A stretch of DNA of 7,275 nt from Candidatus Kuenenia stuttgartensis (GTDB taxonomy: Bacteria > Planctomycetota > UBA1135 > UBA2386): contig CAMAUH010000216.1 of NCBI GenBank assembly GCA_945861365.1, forward strand, positions 1 through 7,275, written 5' to 3'. Position 1 is the stretch's first letter; each line of letters begins with the position of its first letter. The position numbers and the translations under genes were made by a program. The notes beneath the pieces were generated by a model that was given only the letters and a program-made list of their open reading frames with translations, did no database searches and was not told where the DNA came from. Of the stretch, positions 1 to 6,256 are shown piece by piece.

Positions 1-1
1 A

Positions 2-118
2 GTCGGCCGCTTCCTCGGTGGTCGCACGCGTGCGGCGGTCAGCTACATGGCGCTGTCGCTGCAGGAGGAGTTGGCGAGTTCGACCGACTTGCGGCAACTG
101 CTCGAGGAACTGGCGTGA
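2..118 (+). CDS. C-terminal fragment of an unidentified protein (5' end outside window)
   Basis: An open frame enters from the left edge and ends at TGA 116-118, leaving 38 residues that end in LRQLLEELA. The tail is acidic and leucine-rich, probably helical, after a short basic stretch (GRFLGGRTRAA). There is too little to name a family, and I do not recognise it. That it is a real gene is inferred from three points: the frame is open to the edge, its stop overlaps the tmk start by four bases (GTGA), and the tmk ribosome binding site lies inside its last codons, as in a tightly packed operon. It could be any gene co-transcribed with tmk. Confidence 0.6.
   Translation, partial: VGRFLGGRTRAAVSYMALSLQEELASSTDLRQLLEELA
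104..109 (+). promoter_or_regulatory. Ribosome binding site for tmk
   Basis: GAGGAA lies 5 bases before the GTG at 115, inside the Glu-Glu codons near the end of the upstream gene. It supports GTG 115 as the tmk start, since no other in-frame start would keep the whole P-loop together with a well-placed Shine-Dalgarno sequence. Confidence 0.6.
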
Positions 119-732
119 GCTGCTACGTGGCGCTGGACGGCCCCGACGGTTGTGGCAAGAGCTCGCAGGCGGTGGCGCTGAGCGCCTTCCTGCGCGCCCG
201 CGGCCTCGTCGTGCACCACGTGCGTGAGCCGGGCTCGACGCCGGTCGGTGAGGCGTTGCGGCAGTTGTTGCTGTCGCCGCAGACCGGGGAACTGCGACCG
301 ATCACCGAAGCGCTGCTGTTCTCGGCGGCCCGGGCGGAGTTGGTGGCCAACGTCATCGCGCCAGCGCTGCAGCGTGGCGAGTGGGTCGTGGCCGAGCGCT
401 GCTACCTGTCGACGGTGGTGTATCAGGGCCTGGCATCGCGGCCGGGCCTGCCGGTCGACTGGTTGTTCGATCTGACCCGTGCCGTGCACGGCGCCTGCCT
501 GCCGGATCTGTTGTGCGTGCTCGACGTGCCGAGCGCCGTTTCGCACGCGCGCCGCGCGGCGCGCACCCACGACCGCATCGAGGCTCGCGGCGCCGATTAC
601 CACGAGCGGGTGCGCCAGGGCTACCTGCAGGCCGCCGCCCTGGAGCCGCGCGCGCGCGTGATCGATGCGAGCCGGTCGTTCGCCGAAGTGCAGGCCGAGC
701 TGCAGCGCGCCCTGGCGCGGTGGTCGCCGTGA
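115..732 (+). CDS. tmk: Thymidylate kinase (dTMP kinase)
   Basis: Cytoplasmic enzyme that phosphorylates dTMP to dTDP with ATP, an essential step in dTTP supply. The 205-residue length is normal for the family (E. coli 213). The P-loop DGPDGCGKSS is at residues 8-17. The dTMP-binding segment REPGSTPVGE is at 37-46, followed by EALLFSAARAELV (65-77). The motif AERCYLSTVVYQG (93-105) corresponds to GDRHDLSTQAYQG in E. coli, and the LID region has RRAARTHDRIE (146-156). The P-loop has no arginine while the LID is arginine-rich, which fits the type II (E. coli-like) kinases. One oddity is that the usual Asp of the DR(Y/H) motif is Glu95 here. The GTG start overlaps the preceding stop (GTGA), and a GAGGAA site lies just upstream. 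The TGA stop overlaps the holB start in the same way, suggesting coupled translation of a replication-related operon. The identification is secure. Confidence 0.97.
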   Translation: MSCYVALDGPDGCGKSSQAVALSAFLRARGLVVHHVREPGSTPVGEALRQLLLSPQTGELRPITEALLFSAARAELVANVIAPALQRGEWVVAERCYLSTVVYQGLASRPGLPVDWLFDLTRAVHGACLPDLLCVLDVPSAVSHARRAARTHDRIEARGADYHERVRQGYLQAAALEPRARVIDASRSFAEVQAELQRALARWSP

Positions 733-1790
733 ACGAGTACGAGTTCGACGGCGTCGACGACCCGACGGCCAGCTCGGCGTCCGGTACGGCAGGAGGTGGT
801 CGCCGATTGCAGGCGCCGCTGGGTCAGGGGGAGGCGTTGCAGCGTTGGTTGCGACTGGCCCGCGGGCTGCGCTTGCCGCACGGGTTCCTGGTCACCGGCG
901 CGCGTGGCATCGGCAAGACCACGGTCATCGATTGGCTCACCGCGGCGCTGCTGTGCCCGTCGGACCTCGATGCGGAGGCGCCGTGTGGCGTCTGCCGCAC
1001 CTGCACGCAGGTCGCGAACGGTCGCCATCCGGATGTGCACGTGCTCGATCGCGCGCAGGACGAGCGCGAGCACGACGAGCTGAAGAAGAGCTACTACGTC
1101 ATCAAGGTCGACCAGGTGCGTGCGGCGCAGGTCACGCTGCAGCGGCATGCGGTGACCGGCCGGGCGCGGGTGCTGGTCATCAAGGATGCGGACCACCTCG
1201 ACGAGGAGGGGCAGAACGCCCTGCTGAAGACCCTCGAAGAGCCTGGCGTCGCCACGTTCCTGCTGCTCGAGGCGGCGCGCCCGGAGCAGTTGCTGCCGAC
1301 GGTGCACTCGCGCGTGCAGCGCCTCGGGGTGCTGCCGCTCGGGAATTCCGTCATCGAAGAACAATTGCGCGCGCGGTTGCCGATGCGCGGCGACCGCTTC
1401 CCGGGCGCGCTTGCGGTAGCCCGTGGCAGCCTTGGACAGGCCCTGTCGGCATGCACCGAACGCGTGGTACAGCTCCACGATCTCGTGCGGACCCTGCTCG
1501 CCGATCCCAAGGTCTTGCGTCCCGTCGCGACGGCGCGCGCAGTGCTGGAGCAGGCGAAGGAGCGCCGGTTCGAGCTCGAGGCGGCCCGCACGTTCCTGTG
1601 GCTGTTGCGCAGCGAGCTGCGCGCGCGCTGCCTGCACCTTGCGGACGATCCGGGCGCTACCTACGGTGCGCGGCCTGCAGAACCATGGACGACGTGGCTC
1701 GAAACGACGCTGCATGCCGAACGGGATCTCGATCTGCAGATCCCGGCCGAACAGGTGCTCACGGCATGCCTCGTACAGTTCCGGCCATGA
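729..1790 (+). CDS. holB: DNA polymerase III delta-prime subunit (clamp loader AAA+ ATPase)
   Basis: Subunit of the clamp loader that opens the sliding clamp and places it on primed DNA. The 353 residues compare with 334 in E. coli HolB. After a Gly/Ser/Asp-rich N-terminal stretch (about 1-27) comes Walker A GARGIGKTT (57-65). A four-cysteine zinc module follows (C76, C86, C89, C92), then a Walker B-like segment VLVIKDADHL (148-157) leading into NALLKTLEEP (163-172). The arginine-finger motif LLPTVHSRV (188-196) has Val where SRC is usual. The C-terminal third is helical, as expected for the collar domain. GTG 729 was chosen because it overlaps the tmk TGA as GTGA, the same arrangement as at the tmk start; GTG 720 is an alternative. 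No clear Shine-Dalgarno sequence precedes it, so translation probably depends on tmk. DnaX (tau/gamma) is the main alternative, but the tmk neighbour, the length and the lack of a long C-terminal extension favour delta-prime. Confidence 0.92.
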   Translation: MNEYEFDGVDDPTASSASGTAGGGRRLQAPLGQGEALQRWLRLARGLRLPHGFLVTGARGIGKTTVIDWLTAALLCPSDLDAEAPCGVCRTCTQVANGRHPDVHVLDRAQDEREHDELKKSYYVIKVDQVRAAQVTLQRHAVTGRARVLVIKDADHLDEEGQNALLKTLEEPGVATFLLLEAARPEQLLPTVHSRVQRLGVLPLGNSVIEEQLRARLPMRGDRFPGALAVARGSLGQALSACTERVVQLHDLVRTLLADPKVLRPVATARAVLEQAKERRFELEAARTFLWLLRSELRARCLHLADDPGATYGARPAEPWTTWLETTLHAERDLDLQIPAEQVLTACLVQFRP

Positions 1791-1896
1791 TCGGCCCGCG
1801 CGCGAGGGGCGTGCGGTTGCCAGTGGGGATGCGTGGTGGGGTCGCGGCGAGCGGTCACTCGCAGCGGCTCAAGGGCGGTTCCAGATGTGTCGATAG

Positions 1897-1915
1897 CGGC
1901 GTCGGTAGGACGCCG
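1897..1915 (+). other. Stem-loop upstream of the Minf_1886 gene
   Basis: The arms CGGCGTC (1897-1903) and GACGCCG (1909-1915) form a perfect 7-bp stem with a GGTAG loop, extendable by a G-U and an A-U pair. Three T residues follow. It lies 106 bases past the holB stop and only 10 bases before the ribosome binding site of the next gene. It could be a weak terminator or attenuator, or a structured leader element. If it were a full terminator there would be no room for a promoter between it and the downstream gene, so partial read-through is more plausible. No covariation evidence is available. Confidence 0.35.
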
Positions 1916-1925
1916 TTTCGTCAGC

Positions 1926-1932
1926 AAAGGAA
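1926..1932 (+). promoter_or_regulatory. Ribosome binding site for the Minf_1886 gene
   Basis: AAAGGAA lies 8 bases before ATG 1941. It decides between ATG 1941 and the in-frame GTG codons at 1935 (too close to the site) and 1833 (far upstream). Confidence 0.6.
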
Positions 1933-1940
1933 CCGTGTCG

Positions 1941-2357
1941 ATGGCTGCAGCTGAACAGGACTTGCTCGAAGAGAAGATCCAGGGTGTGCGCCGACGAGAT
2001 CGTCGGTTCTCGCGCCATGCCTACTACTTCGTGCTCGATGCGCTCGATTTCACGATGACGCGTCTGGGCCGCGAACAGATGAACGGCGAGGAGCGCCACG
2101 TCGGTGGTCGCGAACTGCTCGCGGGCATCCAGGAGCACGCATCGGAGCAGTTCGGCCCGATGGCCGCGCTGGTGTTCGAGCGGTGGGGTGTGCGCCGCTC
2201 GGCCGACTTCGGCGAGATCGTGTTCAACCTGATCGATGCCGAGCTGCTGAGCCGACGGTCTTCCGACTCGCGCCTCGACTTCGTCGACGGCATCGACTTC
2301 CGCGAGACCTTCGCGCAGAAGCACCGCGAGTCGCTCGATCGCATCGCGACTCGCTGA
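1941..2357 (+). CDS. Minf_1886 family protein (TIGR04138, function unknown)
   Basis: A 138-residue, soluble, charged protein with no signal peptide or membrane segment, so presumably cytoplasmic. Family-typical segments, in order, are RRDRRFSRHAYYFVLDALDF (18-37), HVGGRELLAGI (53-63), EQFGPMA (69-75), FERWGVRRSADFGEIVFNLI (79-98) and DFVDGIDFRETF (113-124). This pattern is what I know as the conserved hypothetical family found mainly in planctomycetes and verrucomicrobia. Its length is usual for the family. No catalytic or ligand-binding function is established and none is visible as a classic motif. The start at ATG 1941 is supported by AAAGGAA 8 bases upstream. It follows the tmk-holB genes on the same strand after 150 bases, so it may be a separate transcript or reached by read-through. 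Recognition of the family is confident; its role is unknown. Confidence 0.92.
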   Translation: MAAAEQDLLEEKIQGVRRRDRRFSRHAYYFVLDALDFTMTRLGREQMNGEERHVGGRELLAGIQEHASEQFGPMAALVFERWGVRRSADFGEIVFNLIDAELLSRRSSDSRLDFVDGIDFRETFAQKHRESLDRIATR

Positions 2358-2369
2358 ACTGCGCGCTCC

Positions 2370-2387
2370 CGGCGCGATTTCGCGCCG
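2370..2387 (+). terminator. Possible GC-rich terminator hairpin after the Minf_1886 gene
   Basis: CGGCGCG (2370-2376) and CGCGCCG (2381-2387) form a perfect 7-bp stem with an ATTT loop, 12 bases past the stop codon. No T-tract follows, so it is not a classic intrinsic terminator. Its position is right for 3'-end formation or mRNA protection, but such stems also arise by chance in DNA this GC-rich. Confidence 0.35.
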
Positions 2388-2419
2388 CGCCCGTGCAGCA
2401 GTGCGTGACTGCCCGTAAG

Positions 2420-2439
2420 CCTCCGTATCTCCCCGGAGG
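2420..2439 (+). promoter_or_regulatory. Ribosome binding site of the S9 peptidase gene within an inverted repeat
   Basis: CGGAGG (2434-2439), containing the Shine-Dalgarno core, is preceded by its exact reverse complement CCTCCG (2420-2425) with an 8-base loop. Folding would hide the ribosome binding site. The core GGAGG ends only 3 bases before ATG 2443, closer than usual, and 12 bases before the in-frame GTG 2452, so the exact start is slightly uncertain. Confidence 0.45.
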
Positions 2440-2442
2440 AAC

Positions 2443-4860
2443 ATGGATCACGTGCAGGCAGCGGGTCGTGCGTTCTTGGTGTGGTCGTCGTGCGTCGGCG
2501 CGTTGGCGCCCATCGTGGCCCAGCAGCCGGGTGCGTCGTGGTCGCGGCCGCCGGCCGCGATCGCGCAGCTCGTCGATGCGCCGGGTGCTCCCGATGCGGC
2601 GCTGTCGCCACAGCGGCACTGGCTGGTGTTGACGACTCACGAGCCGCTGCCGTCGCTCGAGGTCGTGGCCCGCCCGCACCTGAAGCTCGCCGGCTTGCGC
2701 ATCGATCCGAAGAGCCACGGTCCGCAACTGGGCACCAAGACCATGGCGATGACGTTGGTGCCGCTCGAAGGGGGCGCGGAGCGCGCGATCGATGTGCCGC
2801 TGCCGGGCGACTGGTCGGGGCCGCTGTGGAGTGCCGACGATCGCGCGTTCGCGTTGCTGCGGCGCGCCGATGGCGGCGCCGAACTGTGGATCGCCGATCC
2901 CGCCACCGCGGCGCCGCGGCGCATCGAGGGCGTGCGCGTGAACACGGTGCTCGGGGCCGGCGTGCAGTGGTTGCCGAACCAGCAGCAACTGCTGGTGACC
3001 ACCGTGGTGCCGGGCCCGGCCCCCGAACGGCCGTCGGTGCCCCCCGGGCCGCAGGTGCAGGAGGCTGTGCCGGGGCAGCAGGCGCCGGTGCGCACCTACC
3101 AGGATCTGCTGCAGGACGCGCACGACGAGGTGTTGCTCGAGCACTATGGCCAGAGCCAGCTGGTCGTCGTCGATGCGGGCACCGGCAAACAGCGCCGCGT
3201 CGGTTCGCCGGGGCTGTTCGACCGTGCGGAGCCGTCCCCCGACGGTGCGATGCTGCTGGTCGAGCGCGTCGAGCGGCCGTTCTCGTTCGTGATCGGGCTG
3301 CAGGCGTTCCCTCGCGTCGTCGAACTGCTCGATCTCGAGGGCCGCGTGCTGCGCAGCGTCGCGCGCACGCCGCTGCAGGATGCCGTGCCGATCGGCGGTG
3401 TGCCGGCGGGGCCGCGCGGCATCGATTGGGCGCCGGTGCTGCCGCACACGCTGGTGTGGACCGAGGCCCTCGATGGCGGGGATCCGCGCCGCAGCGTGCC
3501 GTTCCGCGACCAGCTCATGCGCCTCGCCGAGCCCGCGGCGCAGGTGCAGCCATGGTTCCGCACCGAACATCGCGCGAGTGGGCTGCAGTGGGGCAGCGAT
3601 GGCCAGTTGGTGCTCGCCGTGGAGTTCGACCGCAAGGCGCGGCGGCAGCGGCTGTGGCGCCATGACGCGATCGACCTCGGCAAGCCGGCCGTGCAGTTGC
3701 AGGATCGCTCGACGCAGGACGCGTACGGCGATCCGGGGCGGGCGATCGGCGAGCGCACCGCCGATGGCCGCAGCGTGCTGCGCATGGCGGGCAGCGAACT
3801 GTTCCTGGCCGGCGAAGGAGCCTCCCCGCAAGGCAACCGCCCGTTCGTCGATCGCTGGAATCTCGACGACGGCAAGAAGGAGCGCTTGTTCCAGGCGGAG
3901 GAAGGTCGGCACGAGACGTTCGTCGGCTTCCTCGACTCGGGCGCGCGCCGCCTGCTGCTGCGCAGCGAGTCGCCGACCGAGCCGCCCTCGCTGGTCGTGC
4001 TCGACCGTCGCACCGCCACGCGCACGCTGTTGCGGGCCTTCCCGGATCCGGCGCACGAGGCGACGCGCACCGTGCAGAAGCGGTTGATCAAGTACGAACG
4101 GGCGGACGGTGTGCCATTGAGCGGCACCCTGTATCTGCCGCCGGGCTACCGCGAGGGGGATCGGGTGCCGTGCCTCGTGTGGGCCTATCCGCTCGAGTAC
4201 TCGCAGGCGAGCGACGCCGGCCAGGTACGTGCGACGCCCAATCGCTACCTGCGGCTCGCCGGCAGTTCGCACCTGTTCCTGCTGCTGGCTGGCTACGCGG
4301 TGTTCGACGACGCGGCGATGCCGATCGTCGGTCCACAGCGGTCGGCCAACGACACGTTCGTGCTGCAGCTGCAGCAGAACGCGCAGGCTGCCGTCGACGC
4401 GCTGGGCAAGACCGGCTGCATCGACACCGCGCGGCTGGCGGTCGCCGGCCACAGCTACGGCGCGTTCATGACCGCGAACGTGCTGGCGCACACCGACCTG
4501 TTCGCCTGCGGCATCGCGCGATCCGGCGCCTACAACCGCACGCTGACGCCGTTCGGGTTCCAGAACGAGGACCGCACCTACTGGGAGGCGCCGGAGATCT
4601 ACCAGGCGATGTCGCCGTTCGCGCACGCGCAGCGCATCAACGAGCCGCTGCTGCTGATCCACGGCAGCGACGACAACAACCCCGGCACGTTCCCGATCCA
4701 GAGCCACCGCATGTTCGCGGCGCTGAAGGGGCACGGCGCCACGGCGCGCCTGTGCATGCTGCCGCACGAGAGCCACGGCTACCGCGGCCGCGAGAACGTG
4801 CTGCAGTGCCTCGCCGAGATGTGTGCGTGGCTCGACCGCCACTGCGGCAAGCCGAAGTGA
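2443..4860 (+). CDS. Secreted S9 family peptidase, S9D glutamyl-endopeptidase-like (prolyl oligopeptidase superfamily)
   Basis: Serine peptidase of 805 residues, predicted to act outside the cytoplasm. The N-terminus has a weakly charged n-region, a hydrophobic stretch AFLVWSSCVGALAPIVA (10-26) and a likely signal-peptidase site before QQPG. Residues about 40-540 are the expected beta-propeller region, with segments such as LKLAGLRIDP, PLWSADDRAF and FDRAEPSPDG. The alpha/beta-hydrolase domain starts near 545 (KYERADGVPLSGTLYLPPGY). The nucleophile is Ser671 in GHSYGAF; the acid is Asp744 (or Asp743) in HGSDDNNPGTF; the base is His778 in PHESHGY. The conserved blocks CLVWAYPLEY, SGAYNRTLTPFGFQNEDRTY and ALKGHGATARL closely match the S9D group, which includes plant chloroplast glutamyl endopeptidase, rather than DPP-IV or acylaminoacyl peptidases. 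Cleavage after Glu is inferred from that likeness. ATG 2443 is chosen; GTG 2452 would also keep the signal peptide. The gene stands alone on this strand. Confidence 0.96.
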   Translation: MDHVQAAGRAFLVWSSCVGALAPIVAQQPGASWSRPPAAIAQLVDAPGAPDAALSPQRHWLVLTTHEPLPSLEVVARPHLKLAGLRIDPKSHGPQLGTKTMAMTLVPLEGGAERAIDVPLPGDWSGPLWSADDRAFALLRRADGGAELWIADPATAAPRRIEGVRVNTVLGAGVQWLPNQQQLLVTTVVPGPAPERPSVPPGPQVQEAVPGQQAPVRTYQDLLQDAHDEVLLEHYGQSQLVVVDAGTGKQRRVGSPGLFDRAEPSPDGAMLLVERVERPFSFVIGLQAFPRVVELLDLEGRVLRSVARTPLQDAVPIGGVPAGPRGIDWAPVLPHTLVWTEALDGGDPRRSVPFRDQLMRLAEPAAQVQPWFRTEHRASGLQWGSDGQLVLAVEFDRKARRQRLWRHDAIDLGKPAVQLQDRSTQDAYGDPGRAIGERTADGRSVLRMAGSELFLAGEGASPQGNRPFVDRWNLDDGKKERLFQAEEGRHETFVGFLDSGARRLLLRSESPTEPPSLVVLDRRTATRTLLRAFPDPAHEATRTVQKRLIKYERADGVPLSGTLYLPPGYREGDRVPCLVWAYPLEYSQASDAGQVRATPNRYLRLAGSSHLFLLLAGYAVFDDAAMPIVGPQRSANDTFVLQLQQNAQAAVDALGKTGCIDTARLAVAGHSYGAFMTANVLAHTDLFACGIARSGAYNRTLTPFGFQNEDRTYWEAPEIYQAMSPFAHAQRINEPLLLIHGSDDNNPGTFPIQSHRMFAALKGHGATARLCMLPHESHGYRGRENVLQCLAEMCAWLDRHCGKPK

Positions 4861-4888
4861 CGGGCGGTTGCCCGCCGCTCGGCGCGTC
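4861..4888. other. 28-base convergent intergenic region with a short hairpin
   Basis: The S9 peptidase gene and the Gfo/Idh/MocA gene end facing each other here. CGGGC (4861-4865) and GCCCG (4870-4874) can form a 5-bp stem with a GGTT loop immediately after the peptidase stop. There is no T-tract on either strand. A two-way terminator is possible but weakly supported. Confidence 0.3.
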
Positions 4889-6229
4889 TCAGACGACGGT
4901 CAGTTCGAAGCCGCGCCGGTAGACCTTGCTCAGCAGCCCGGTCGCCGCCGCGGAGTTGGTGACCTTCATCGCGGCGGCGTCCCACTCGATGCGTTCGCCG
5001 GTGCGCAGCGCCAGGTTGCCGAGCAGCATCGCCTCCGTGAACGGCGCCGCGTACTCGAAGTTCGCCATCGGCTGCGTCTTGGTCAGGATGCCCTGCAGCC
5101 ATTCGTCGTGGATGCCGGGCGAGCGCGGCAGCGTCGGTGTCGGCTTCTCGTACTGCGCGACCTGGCCGTTGACGTAGATGTCGAACGTCTCGCCGTAGTC
5201 GGTCGGCGAGTACAGGATGCCCTTGTCGCCGACCAGCAGGAAGCCGCCGCTGCGCAGCTTGACGCCGGGCAGCAGGTCCGCGGGCGGCAGGTCGCCGCCG
5301 TCGTACCAGTGGAACGCCACCGGGCCGCGCTTGCCGCGCGCCGGGAACTGGTAGTGGATCGTCGAGCGCTTCGGTGCGGTCTCGTCGTTGCGGCCGTCGC
5401 TCGTCGCTTCGATCGACGTCGGTGCGTCGAGCTCGAGCGCGAAGAACGGCAGGTTGGCGACGTGGCAGGCCATGTCGCCGAGGGCGCCGGTGCCGAAGTC
5501 CCAGAAGCCGCGCCAGTGGAACGGGCAGTAGCCCTTGAAGTCGCCGTCCTTCTTGCCGGCGGCGTAGGGGCGCCACGCTGCCGGCCCGAGCCACAGGTCC
5601 CAGCGCAGCGTCGCCGGGATCGCGTCGACGTGCTTGGGGCGCGCGATGCCCTGCGGCCAGATCGGCCGGTCGGTCCACACGTGCACTTCCTTGACGTTGC
5701 CGATCACGCCGCCGCGCACGCATTCGGTAGCGCTGCGGAAGCCGTCCAGGCAGGTGCCCTGGTTGCCCATCGACGTGATGACCTTGGTCTTGCGGGCAGC
5801 GTCGCGCAGCAGGCGCGCTTCGTGCACCGTGTGCGACAGCGGCTTCTGCACGAACACGTGGATGCCGCGCGCCATCGCGGCCAGCGCCGGGCCGGCGTGC
5901 AGGTGGTCGGGCGTGCTGACCACGAGGCCATCGAGCTTCTCGCGATCGAGCAGGTCGCGCCAATCCTCGTAGAACGCGGCCTTCGGCTGCTCGGCGCGCG
6001 CCTGCTTGGCCTTGCCCTCGTCGACGTCGCACAGTGCCGTGATGTCGTGGTTCTTGGCGCAGGCCTGCATGTCCGACAGGCCCTTGCCGCCGCAGCCGAC
6101 GACGCCGATGCGCAGGCGGTCGTTGGGGGAGCGGGCGCGGGTCGCGGCAGCGACCGAGGGAGCGAGAGCGGCGGCGCTGCCAGCCAGCGCGCTGCCGATC
6201 AGGAAGTCACGACGGGAGGGAGAAGGCAT
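4889..6229 (-). CDS. Tat-exported Gfo/Idh/MocA family oxidoreductase
   Basis: NAD(P)-dependent oxidoreductase family protein of 446 residues, probably exported folded with its cofactor. A twin-arginine signal SRRDFLIG (5-12) is followed by an Ala-rich hydrophobic stretch ending near residue 29. The Rossmann domain begins with IGVVGCGGKG (41-50), then LCDVDEGK (66-73) at the end of the second strand. STPDHLH (105-111) and VFVQKPLSH (125-133) follow, where QKP replaces the EKP of classic members; Lys129 is the expected catalytic lysine. The C-terminal domain has VHVWTDRPIWPQG (182-194) and WDFGTGALGDMACH (243-256), both typical of the large planctomycete subfamily. The substrate, probably a sugar or glycoside, cannot be told from sequence. 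It lies 51 bases downstream of the cytochrome gene on the same strand, so the two are probably co-transcribed. No clear Shine-Dalgarno sequence precedes ATG 6229. Some Tat-exported relatives are NAD-dependent glycosidases (GH109), a possible alternative. Confidence 0.96.
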   Translation of the reverse strand: MPSPSRRDFLIGSALAGSAAALAPSVAAATRARSPNDRLRIGVVGCGGKGLSDMQACAKNHDITALCDVDEGKAKQARAEQPKAAFYEDWRDLLDREKLDGLVVSTPDHLHAGPALAAMARGIHVFVQKPLSHTVHEARLLRDAARKTKVITSMGNQGTCLDGFRSATECVRGGVIGNVKEVHVWTDRPIWPQGIARPKHVDAIPATLRWDLWLGPAAWRPYAAGKKDGDFKGYCPFHWRGFWDFGTGALGDMACHVANLPFFALELDAPTSIEATSDGRNDETAPKRSTIHYQFPARGKRGPVAFHWYDGGDLPPADLLPGVKLRSGGFLLVGDKGILYSPTDYGETFDIYVNGQVAQYEKPTPTLPRSPGIHDEWLQGILTKTQPMANFEYAAPFTEAMLLGNLALRTGERIEWDAAAMKVTNSAAATGLLSKVYRRGFELTVV

Positions 6230-6233
6230 GGGG

Positions 6234-6256
6234 CGCGCACCATACCGAAGTGCGCG
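6234..6256 (-). other. Stem-loop in the leader of the Gfo/Idh/MocA gene
   Basis: CGCGCAC (6234-6240) and GTGCGCG (6250-6256) form a perfect 7-bp stem with a 9-base loop. In the minus-strand mRNA it ends 4 bases before the ATG at 6229, where the ribosome would bind. GCGCGCC at 6260-6266 could pair instead with GGCGCGC at 6232-6238, so two folds exclude each other. It fills about half of the 51-base gap between the two minus-strand genes. It could limit translation or mark an intercistronic processing site; GC-rich chance pairing is also possible. Confidence 0.35.

Larger units (their letters stand above)
1791..1940 (+). other. 150-base intergenic region with a hairpin; no promoter recognised
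   Basis: This gap separates holB from the Minf_1886 gene and is the longest non-coding stretch in the window. An open frame in the downstream gene's phase reaches back to GTG 1833, but the residues it would add are Arg/Ser/Val-rich, unlike the family's N-terminus, so I treat it as non-coding. A TTGCCA sequence at 1817-1822 has no matching -10 box at normal spacing, so no promoter is called. A perfect 7-bp hairpin lies near the right end. Confidence 0.5.

Noticed and set aside
381..728. Extending holB upstream to an in-frame GTG at 381 (469 residues)
   Set aside because: The added 116 residues are Arg/Ala/Gly-rich and overlap the well-conserved tmk frame. GTG 729 gives a normal delta-prime length and a GTGA overlap.
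621..1715. A 364-codon minus-strand open frame opposite holB, and a 429-codon plus-strand frame (665-1954) overlapping it
   Set aside because: Both translations are Arg/Ala/Gln-rich and lack motifs, while the holB frame carries Walker A, the zinc cysteines and SRV. They are shadows caused by high GC.
1817..1850. TTGCCA as a -35 box for the Minf_1886 gene
   Set aside because: There is no -10-like sequence 16-19 bases downstream. The region is GC-rich with no TATAAT resemblance.
1833..1940. Upstream GTG start for the Minf_1886 protein (174 residues)
   Set aside because: It lacks a good ribosome binding site, adds non-family residues and runs through the hairpin. ATG 1941 has AAAGGAA at proper spacing.
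2443..2520. Lipoprotein signal on the S9 peptidase because of a Cys in the hydrophobic stretch (WSSC)
   Set aside because: The residues before the Cys do not fit a lipobox (Trp at the position needing a small or aliphatic residue), and a standard cleavage site follows at AQQ.
2224..4842. An 872-codon open frame on the minus strand opposite the S9 peptidase gene
   Set aside because: It mirrors a gene with complete catalytic motifs and family-wide similarity. Its translation is Arg/His/Gln/Ala-rich with no recognisable domain, as expected when GC-rich codon bias removes stops from the antisense frame.
4779..6032. A 417-codon minus-strand frame overlapping the Gfo/Idh/MocA gene
   Set aside because: It is out of phase with the real gene and very Arg-rich. 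The other frame has the Tat signal, Rossmann motif, QKP and WDFGTGALGD.
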